This document shows, piece by piece, positions 58,490-64,000 of a DNA stretch of 64,000 bases; the stretch's first letter is position 1, and each line of letters starts with the position of its first letter. The position numbers were made by a program, and so were the translations under genes. The notes under the pieces were generated by a model that had not been told where the DNA came from, ran no database searches, and was given only the letters and a program-made list of their open reading frames with translations. The stretch lies in NCBI RefSeq assembly GCF_014648435.1, contig NZ_BMRC01000012.1, positions 124,001 to 188,000 of the forward strand, read 5' to 3'. Origin of the DNA: Nonomuraea spiralis (lineage in GTDB: Bacteria > Actinomycetota > Actinomycetes > Streptosporangiales > Streptosporangiaceae).

Positions 58490-59799
58490 TCCAGTTCGCG
58501 CCCTTCGGTCTCGGGCAGCGGCATGGCCAGCAGCGCCGTGGCCACCATGAACGCGTTGATGACCAGCATGGTCGCGGTGAAGCCGGTGGCGTGGGCGAGC
58601 AGCGCGCCCACGGCCGACGGCGCGACCGTGGTGGCCACGAGCTGGGAGGCCGTGGCCCAGGAGTAGCCGGTGCCGCGCAGGGCGGTCGGGTAGAACTCGC
58701 CGTTCCAGGTGTTCCAGACGCCCCACGCGCCCAGGCTGAAGAACGACAGGACGAAGTTGCCCAGGTACAGGCCGGTCAGGCTGCTCGCGGTGGCGAACCA
58801 CAGGCCGCCGAGCACGGCCGCGACGACGTAGAACAGGAAGACCTTCTTGCGGCCGAAGCGCCCGGTCAGCAGGGACGCGCTCACGTAGCCGGGGATCATC
58901 ATCAGCGCGCTGAGCGCGGCGAAGCCGAGCGAGGCCGACAACGACAGGCCCTTGGCCTGCAACAGCGTGGGCAGCCAGGTCTGCAGCCCCCAGTAGCCCC
59001 AGTTGAAGACGAAGTTGAGCGCCAGCATGAGGACGGTGATCCTGGCCAGCCGGCCGCGGAGCAGGTCCATGGGGTTGCCCGCCCGCGCGCTCGCCGACGC
59101 CACCGTGAACGTCGCCTCGGCGTCGGGGCTGCCCAGCTCGCGCAGCACGGCCCGCGCCTCGTCCTGCCGCCCCCGGGCGGCCAGCCAGTACGGCGACTCC
59201 GGCACCCACGCCCTGATCGCGAACGCCCACAACCCCGCCGCCGCGCTGGCGATCACCACGACGTGCCAGCCCAGGTCGCCGAGCGTGACCGAGGCGGCGA
59301 TGGCCGCCAGCATGCCGATGGGCCACCCGATCGACAGGTACACCGCGGCCCGCCCCCGGTGCCTGGTGGGCAGCAGTTCGAGGAAGAAGGGGAAGGTGAT
59401 CGTGTAGACGCCGGCCAGTGCGAGCCCGGAGGCGACCCGCAGCGCGACCAGCGTGGCCAGGTTCGGCGCGAACGCCGAGGCGAGCGCGATCACGCCGTAG
59501 GCCAGCAGCGACCAGAACGCGGTCGGCTTGCGTCCGATGCGGTCGGCGAGCGGCCCCCAGACCAGCACGCCGGGGATCATGCCGAACGCCACCGCCGACA
59601 ACACGATCCCGACCCCGGCCTCGTCGATCCCGAACGCCGGGCCGAGGTCGCCGGAGACGTAGACCAGCGCGAGCTGCTCCCACGACTCGATGACGAAGGC
59701 GATGAACAGCGCGAGCGCGATGAGCACGTGCCGGCGGGAGAACGGCATCCGGTCGAACGCCGCCCCGATGGGGAGTGTCCGTGCGTCGGTGGCGGTCAT
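58486..59799 (-). CDS. MFS transporter (sugar/aromatic-acid porter type)
   Basis: Inner-membrane transporter of 437 residues with twelve predicted helices. Motifs GPLADRIGRKPTAFWSLLAY (loop 2-3) and LLTGRFGRKKVFLFYVVA (loop 8-9) mark the major facilitator family; WVPESPYWLAARGRQDEAR is the usual central loop. GGAG lies upstream of ATG 59799 (MTATDARTLP). First gene of the four-gene coupled operon, so it most likely imports the substrate handled by the hydantoinase-like and DUF917 proteins. Confidence 0.86.
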   Translation of the reverse strand: MTATDARTLPIGAAFDRMPFSRRHVLIALALFIAFVIESWEQLALVYVSGDLGPAFGIDEAGVGIVLSAVAFGMIPGVLVWGPLADRIGRKPTAFWSLLAYGVIALASAFAPNLATLVALRVASGLALAGVYTITFPFFLELLPTRHRGRAAVYLSIGWPIGMLAAIAASVTLGDLGWHVVVIASAAAGLWAFAIRAWVPESPYWLAARGRQDEARAVLRELGSPDAEATFTVASASARAGNPMDLLRGRLARITVLMLALNFVFNWGYWGLQTWLPTLLQAKGLSLSASLGFAALSALMMIPGYVSASLLTGRFGRKKVFLFYVVAAVLGGLWFATASSLTGLYLGNFVLSFFSLGAWGVWNTWNGEFYPTALRGTGYSWATASQLVATTVAPSAVGALLAHATGFTATMLVINAFMVATALLAMPLPETEGRELE

Positions 59800-59932
59800 G
59801 CAAGCTCCTCGGAGGGGGGCGCGAAGTATTGCCGCACCATAGGGCCGTCCCCCTTCCGCACCGGTGTGCGCGACGCCCGGCCGGGGGCCGCGCGGCTGTG
59901 CGCGGCGCACTGCCCCCGTCGTGGGGTCGCTG

Positions 59933-60313
59933 TCAGGGCTGCTGCTGGAGCACGTTCTCGTGCACGTGGACGATCCGCCACTCGCCGTCCGCCAGGCGCA
60001 GCACGCTCGTCGTCCGGACCAGCTCCGGCTCGCCGCTCTCGAAGTCCACGCGCAGCATGTACCGGGCCAGGGCGGTGTCGCCCCACACGTCCACGACCTC
60101 GTCGTAGGCCCGGACGGAGGTCTCCGCCGGGCCGTCGGACGGCCGCGCGTCGCGTACCTTGTCGAGCTGCTGCCTGCTGGTGATCAGGCCGGGCTCGGCC
60201 GAGTCCCAGATCGTGGCCTGCGGGTGGAGCAGCCGGTCGATGCCCTGCCTGTCGCCTCGCGCGTAGGCGTCGTACATGCCGGTAATAACGGCCCAGACAG
60301 CGTCGCGTGCCAC
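59933..60313 (-). CDS. NTF2/SnoaL-like domain protein
   Basis: Protein of 126 residues with the cone-shaped NTF2 fold: MYDAYARGDRQGIDRLLHPQ, ATIWDSAEPGLITSRQQLDK and SVLRLADGEWRIVHVHENVL are the usual elements. It may be a small ketosteroid-isomerase-like enzyme or a binding protein; no active-site residues can be assigned. GTG start (VARDAVWAVITG). A 15-base element shared with the YigZ promoter lies about 72 bases upstream. Confidence 0.82.
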   Translation of the reverse strand: MARDAVWAVITGMYDAYARGDRQGIDRLLHPQATIWDSAEPGLITSRQQLDKVRDARPSDGPAETSVRAYDEVVDVWGDTALARYMLRVDFESGEPELVRTTSVLRLADGEWRIVHVHENVLQQQP

Positions 60314-60384
60314 GCTTCCGTTCTCCCTCGTGTCGGTGAAATATGGTTCTTTCTCACCGTATGGGCAGCGTGGAACGCAGGCGT

Positions 60385-60399
60385 CTTTACGTTGTAGAT
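60385..60399 (-). promoter_or_regulatory. ATCTACAACGTAAAG element, copy upstream of the NTF2-like gene
   Basis: Exact copy of the element at 49968-49982 on the same strand. Its first base overlaps the stop codon of the esterase gene, and it lies about 72 bases upstream of the NTF2-like start. Confidence 0.5.
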
Positions 60400-61367
60400 C
60401 AGGGATTGAGCCACTCGCGCAGCTTGGTGACGGCCAGGCTCATGGCGGCCTTGTTGGCGTTGGTGTCGCGCAGCAGGTCCACCATGGCGAAGTCGTGCAC
60501 CATCCCCGCCAGCTCGACCGCCGTGACGTCGTTCCCGGCCTCGCGCAGCCTCGCCGCGTACGCCTCGCCCTCGTCCCGCAGCACGTCGGCCTGGCCGTTC
60601 AGGACCAGGGCCGGCGGCAGGCCGCGCAGCTCCCGGTCGCTCGCGCGCAGCGGCGAGGCGTGACTCTCCGCGCGCTGCGCCGGATCTGTCGTGTACTGGT
60701 CCCAGAACCACTTCATGCCGTCCCGGTTGAGGTAGTAGCCCGTGGCGAACTGCTTGTAGGACTCGGTGTCGAAGTTCGCGTCCGTGACCGGGTAGAACAA
60801 CACCTGGCCGCGCAGGGCGACGTCGCCGCGCTCCTTTGCCATCAGCGTCAGCACGATCGACATGTTGCCGCCCACCGAGTCGCCGGCCACGGCCATGCGG
60901 GAGGCGTCGAGCCCCTTCTCCGCGCCGTGCTCCATCACCCATTGGGCGGCGGCGTAGTTCTGCTCGATCTGCGTCGGGTACTTCGCCTCGGGCGCGCGGT
61001 CGTACTCGGGGAAGACGACGGCGGCGCCGGTGCGTACGGCCAGCTCGCGGACGAGCCGGTCGTGCGTGTGCGCCGAGCCGAACACCCAGCCCGCGCCGTG
61101 GATGTAGAAGATGACCGGCAGGGTGCCCGTGGCGCCCTCGGGCTTGACGATGCGCACCGGCACGATGCCCGTCGGCCCGCCCTGGACCTGGATCCACTCC
61201 TCCTCGATCTCGGGCTTGGGCACGCCCGGGTCCGACTGAAGCTTCTCCAGCACCTCGCGGCCCTGCTCGGGCGGCAGCTCGTAGATGAAGGGACGCTTGG
61301 CGTTGGCCTCGGCGAACTCCCGCGCCGCCTTCTCCAGCACGACCTGCTTGCTCATCATCGTGGTCAC
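60399..61367 (-). CDS. HSL-type alpha/beta-hydrolase esterase
   Basis: Carboxylesterase of 322 residues of the hormone-sensitive lipase family (family IV). The oxyanion motif HGxGW is in IFYIHGAGWVFGSAHTHDRL, the nucleophile in MAVAGDSVGGNMSIV, the acid in NGQADVLRDEGEAY and the base in AGMVHDFAMVDL. The GTG start at 61367 (VTTMMSKQVVLE) has GGAGGG seven bases upstream, preferable to a longer frame. It lies between the NTF2-like gene and the ABC operon, about 100 bases downstream of the ATPase. Confidence 0.86.
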   Translation of the reverse strand: MTTMMSKQVVLEKAAREFAEANAKRPFIYELPPEQGREVLEKLQSDPGVPKPEIEEEWIQVQGGPTGIVPVRIVKPEGATGTLPVIFYIHGAGWVFGSAHTHDRLVRELAVRTGAAVVFPEYDRAPEAKYPTQIEQNYAAAQWVMEHGAEKGLDASRMAVAGDSVGGNMSIVLTLMAKERGDVALRGQVLFYPVTDANFDTESYKQFATGYYLNRDGMKWFWDQYTTDPAQRAESHASPLRASDRELRGLPPALVLNGQADVLRDEGEAYAARLREAGNDVTAVELAGMVHDFAMVDLLRDTNANKAAMSLAVTKLREWLNP

Positions 61368-61466
61368 GGTGGCGCCCTCCGGCTGTCGTCGTCCACCAAC
61401 GATGTGTTCCTGCCTTGACGCACCTCGATCCGATCGCCCGGTTCCGTCAAATTCCACCCAAGCGGC

Positions 61467-62222
61467 TCACTCGCGGCGCAGTTCGTGGGCCAGTTCCTCC
61501 AGTTCGGCCCCGCCGGCCATCAGGGTCGTCAGCTCGTCCTTGCCGATGTCGGCCTTGGCGTACTCGCCCATGCTGGTCCCGCGGTTCAGCAGCAGGAACC
61601 GGTCGCCCACCGGGTAGGCGTGGTGCGGGTTGTGGGTGATGAACACCACGCCGAGCCCCCGGTCGCGGGCCCTGGCGATGTAGCGCAGCACCACGCCCGC
61701 CTGCTTGACCCCCAGCGCCGAGGTGGGCTCGTCCAGGATGAGGACGCGGGCGCCGAAGTACACGGCCCTGGCGATGGCGACCGACTGCCGCTCGCCGCCC
61801 GACAGCGTGCCGACGGGCTGGTCCACGTCCCGGATGTCGATGCCCATCGCGCGCAGTTCCTCCGCCGCCACCCGGCGCGCCCTGGCCACGTCGAACGCCG
61901 GGCCCCTGCGCGGCTCGGAGCCGAGGAAGAAGTTCCGCCAGACCGACATGAGCGGGATCATCGCCAGATCCTGGTAGACCGTGGCGATCCCGCGGTCCAG
62001 CGCCTCGCGCGGGCTGGCGAAGCGCACCTCGGCCCCGTCCACCAGGTACGACCCCGTGTCGTGCTGGTGCACCCCGGACAGGATCTTGATCAGTGTGGAC
62101 TTCCCCGCGCCGTTGTCGCCGAGCACGCAGGTGACCGTGCCCTCCTCCACGCCCATCGAGACCCCGCGCAGGGCCAGCACCGAGCCGAACGTCTTGCCGA
62201 TGTCCCGGGTCTGCAGGATCAT
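61467..62222 (-). CDS. Sugar-type ABC transporter ATP-binding protein (RbsA half-size/FrcA-like)
   Basis: Nucleotide-binding subunit of 251 residues. Walker A GDNGAGKSTLIKILSG, Q-loop VYQDLAMIPLMSVWRN, signature GTLSGGERQSVAIARAVYFG and Walker B VLILDEPTSALG are all intact, with switch His in FITHNPHHAY. It has one ATPase domain, unlike RbsA with two. The ATG overlaps the permease stop (ATGA). With the permease and binding protein it forms an importer of the ribose/fructose class; the sugar is not determined. Confidence 0.88.
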   Translation of the reverse strand: MILQTRDIGKTFGSVLALRGVSMGVEEGTVTCVLGDNGAGKSTLIKILSGVHQHDTGSYLVDGAEVRFASPREALDRGIATVYQDLAMIPLMSVWRNFFLGSEPRRGPAFDVARARRVAAEELRAMGIDIRDVDQPVGTLSGGERQSVAIARAVYFGARVLILDEPTSALGVKQAGVVLRYIARARDRGLGVVFITHNPHHAYPVGDRFLLLNRGTSMGEYAKADIGKDELTTLMAGGAELEELAHELRRE

Positions 62223-63259
62223 CGCCGCACCTCCTCGGCGTAGCGCCGGACCAGGCGGTTGGCCAGCGTCGCCAGCAGCAGCATGGCCCCGAGGAAGAAC
62301 TTGAACCAGTCGGCGTCCCAGCCCAGGAACACGATGCCCTTGTCGGCCATGCCGAAGATCACCGCGCCGATGGAGGCGCCGACGGCCGAGCCGTACCCGC
62401 CGGTGAGCAGGCAGCCGCCGATGACCGCAGCGATGATGTAGATGAACTCCTGCCCGATGCCGATGTTGGCCTGGACGGAGGTGTAGCGCAGCGCCAGGAT
62501 CGAGCCGACCAGCCAGGCGGCGACCGCCGTCGTCATGAACAACGCGATCTTCGTACGGGCCGCGGGCACCCCGACCGCCCGCGCGGCCTGCTCGTCGCCG
62601 CCCACCGCGAAGATCCAGTTGCCCGGCCTGGAACGCATGAGCACCCAGGTCGCCAGCGCGGTGATCGCGATCCACCACAGGATGGCCACCCGGAACGACG
62701 TGCCGCCGATCTGGACGGTGCCCGCCAGGACCGCGCTCGCCGCCTCGAACCCGGACGCCCGCCGCAGCCCGCCGACCTGCACGGTCCCGGTGATGGCCTT
62801 GGTGACGCCGAGGTTGACGCCCTGCAGCATGAGGAAGGTGCCCAGCGTGACGATGAAGCTGGGCAGCTTCGTCCGGGTCACCACCAGCCCGTTGACCAGC
62901 CCGACGGCCAGCGCCACGACCAGCCCGGCCAGCATGGCCGCCCACACGCTGAACCCGTAGCGGGTGGCCAGGGTGACGAGGATCAGCCCGCTGGTGCCGG
63001 TCAGCACGCCCGCCGACAGGTCGAACTCGCCGCCGATCATCAGCAGCGCGACCGCGACCGCCATGATGCCGAGCGTGGCCGCCGGGTCGAGCCAGTTGGC
63101 GACGCCGGCCGGCGAGCGGAACACCGCCGACTGCGCGGCGAAGAACGCGAACACCGCGACCAGCCCCACCACGGCCCCGAGCTCGGGCCGGACGATCAGA
63201 CGGCGGGCCAGGCCGACCCGCGCGACCCGTTCGTCGGCCCGCGCGGGAGCGGCCGTCAT
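62219..63259 (-). CDS. Sugar-type ABC transporter permease (RbsC-like)
   Basis: Membrane subunit of 346 residues with about nine hydrophobic helices and the conserved ALLMIGGEFDLSAGVLTGTSG and VVTRTKLPSFIVTLGTFLML and YIIAAVIGGCLLTGGYGSAVG stretches of the BPD_transp_2 family. GGGAGGGCC precedes ATG 63259. It follows the binding-protein gene by 28 bases and overlaps the ATPase, giving the order binding protein-permease-ATPase. Confidence 0.88.
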   Translation of the reverse strand: MTAAPARADERVARVGLARRLIVRPELGAVVGLVAVFAFFAAQSAVFRSPAGVANWLDPAATLGIMAVAVALLMIGGEFDLSAGVLTGTSGLILVTLATRYGFSVWAAMLAGLVVALAVGLVNGLVVTRTKLPSFIVTLGTFLMLQGVNLGVTKAITGTVQVGGLRRASGFEAASAVLAGTVQIGGTSFRVAILWWIAITALATWVLMRSRPGNWIFAVGGDEQAARAVGVPAARTKIALFMTTAVAAWLVGSILALRYTSVQANIGIGQEFIYIIAAVIGGCLLTGGYGSAVGASIGAVIFGMADKGIVFLGWDADWFKFFLGAMLLLATLANRLVRRYAEEVRR

Positions 63260-63287
63260 CGGCGGCCCTCCCCGCCCCGGCAGGCGC

Positions 63288-64000
63288 TCATCGGGTGCCC
63301 GCCTCGGCCAGCTTGGCCACCTGCTCGGCGTTGTCCTTGGTGACGAACCCGGGCCCGGTGTTGACCGGCAGCCCGCCGCCGACCGTGTTGAGGTTGTCCT
63401 TGTAGAGCGTGAGGAACGTGATCGGCAGGTAGCCCTGGAGGTACTGCTGCTGGTCCACGGCGAACAGGATCTCGCCGTCCTTGATCGCGGCGACCACGTC
63501 GCCCGACAGGTCGAAGGTGGCGAGCTTGGCCTGCGCGCCCGAGTCCCTGATCGCGTCCCTGGCCGCCACGGCGACCGCCGGGTTGAGCGCGAGGACGCCG
63601 TTGACCTGCTTGTCCGACTGGAGCTTGGCGGTGACCTTGGAGGTGACGTCGGCGAGGTTGGCGACGTCCACCTGGAGGCGTTCGACGGTGCCGCCGAGGG
63701 TCTGCTCGGCGCCCTTGCAGCGCTGGTCGAGGCCGACGTTGCCGGCCTCGTGCACGACGCACAGCAGCTTGGTGACGCCCGCGGCCTTGAGCTGCTCGCC
63801 CGCGCCGCGTCCGGCGACGTCCTCGGACTGGCCGACGTGGGTGATGGCGCCGAACGCCTTGGAGGAGTCGGCCCCGGAGTTGATGGTCACGACCGGGATC
63901 CTGGCCGCGACGGCCTTGCCGATGGACTCCTTGAGCGCGTCCGGGTTGGCCATGGAGACCACGATGCCGTCCACCTTCTCCGAGACGGCCTGGTCGATGA
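63288..64000 (-). CDS. Sugar ABC transporter substrate-binding protein (RbsB-like), 5' end outside the window
   Basis: At least 237 residues of a periplasmic-binding-protein-like lipoprotein of the type-1 class; the N-terminus and signal sequence are cut off by the right edge. VDGIVVSMANPDALKESI, IPVVTINSGADSSKAFGAIT, HVGQSEDVAGRGAGEQLKAA and ATFDLSGDVVAAIKDGEILF and AVDQQQYLQGYLPITFLTL match the two-lobe sugar-binding fold. Upstream gene of the ABC operon. The ligand cannot be read from this part. Confidence 0.86.
   Translation of the reverse strand, partial: IDQAVSEKVDGIVVSMANPDALKESIGKAVAARIPVVTINSGADSSKAFGAITHVGQSEDVAGRGAGEQLKAAGVTKLLCVVHEAGNVGLDQRCKGAEQTLGGTVERLQVDVANLADVTSKVTAKLQSDKQVNGVLALNPAVAVAARDAIRDSGAQAKLATFDLSGDVVAAIKDGEILFAVDQQQYLQGYLPITFLTLYKDNLNTVGGGLPVNTGPGFVTKDNAEQVAKLAEAGTR

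Overview
The window is a very GC-rich, gene-dense chromosomal stretch with frequent GTG and TTG starts, ATGA/GTGA stop-start overlaps and third codon positions that are almost always G or C. Gene content (a principal-type sigma factor with a TTG start, ECF42-type sigma plus YCII protein, DUF3040 and DUF4190 proteins, HelD, a Pls/PosA-like NRPS, STAS/HATPase switch proteins, tricorn protease) points to an actinomycete, probably a Streptosporangiales- or Streptomyces-like soil organism. Genus cannot be fixed from this sequence. I see no tRNA, rRNA, CRISPR array, insertion sequence or phage gene, so this looks like ordinary accessory chromosome.

1-8.4 kb is catabolic. A translationally coupled minus-strand operon encodes three lower meta-cleavage enzymes (semialdehyde dehydrogenase, 2-oxopent-4-enoate hydratase, oxalocrotonate-type decarboxylase, the last cut by the window edge). 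It faces a divergent MHS-type MFS transporter and a LysR regulator. A GntR regulator and a cytosine-deaminase-like amidohydrolase with a TGGTATACCA palindrome at its start follow, then an AraC regulator. 8.8-13.8 kb is regulatory: a STAS protein, a collapsed HAMP-PAS-phosphatase pseudogene, a HATPase anti-sigma kinase, a YCII/ECF sigma pair, an ArsR/SRPBCC pair, and a truncated metallophosphoesterase remnant.

13.8-24.3 kb runs leftward: an orphan molybdopterin oxidoreductase, an M1 metallopeptidase coupled by ATGA to a 1283-residue Pls/PosA-like single-module NRPS, an adenosine-deaminase relative, a methyltransferase and a principal-type sigma factor. 24.7-31 kb holds two tandem AlkZ-like winged-helix proteins with tandem repeats at both 3' ends, a cysteine-desulfurase-like protein, a Nudix hydrolase, a catabolic-type acetolactate synthase and a small membrane protein. 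31-37.8 kb has HelD facing a TetR regulator across a large palindrome, an acyltransferase, a penicillin-binding protein, a GntR/OsmC pair and a DUF3040 protein.

37.9-50 kb contains a tetracycline-type ribosomal protection GTPase with a leader ORF and two Ala/Gly/Pro-rich insertions, a 39-residue lysine-rich ORF followed by a strong hairpin, a tricorn protease, a GT4 glycosyltransferase, an HtrA-like protease, a secreted HNH nuclease tail-to-tail with a secreted SGNH hydrolase, isochorismate synthase and YigZ. 50-60 kb has two hydantoinase-type loci: hyuA-hyuB, and a coupled MFS-hydantoinase-like-DUF917-PucR operon, with a secreted beta-helix protein between them. The right end has an NTF2-like protein, an HSL-type esterase and a sugar-type ABC importer whose binding protein runs off the edge.

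No wholly new system is obvious. The best candidates for follow-up are the NRPS-M1 peptidase pair, the tandem AlkZ-like pair, and the ribosomal protection gene with its leader.
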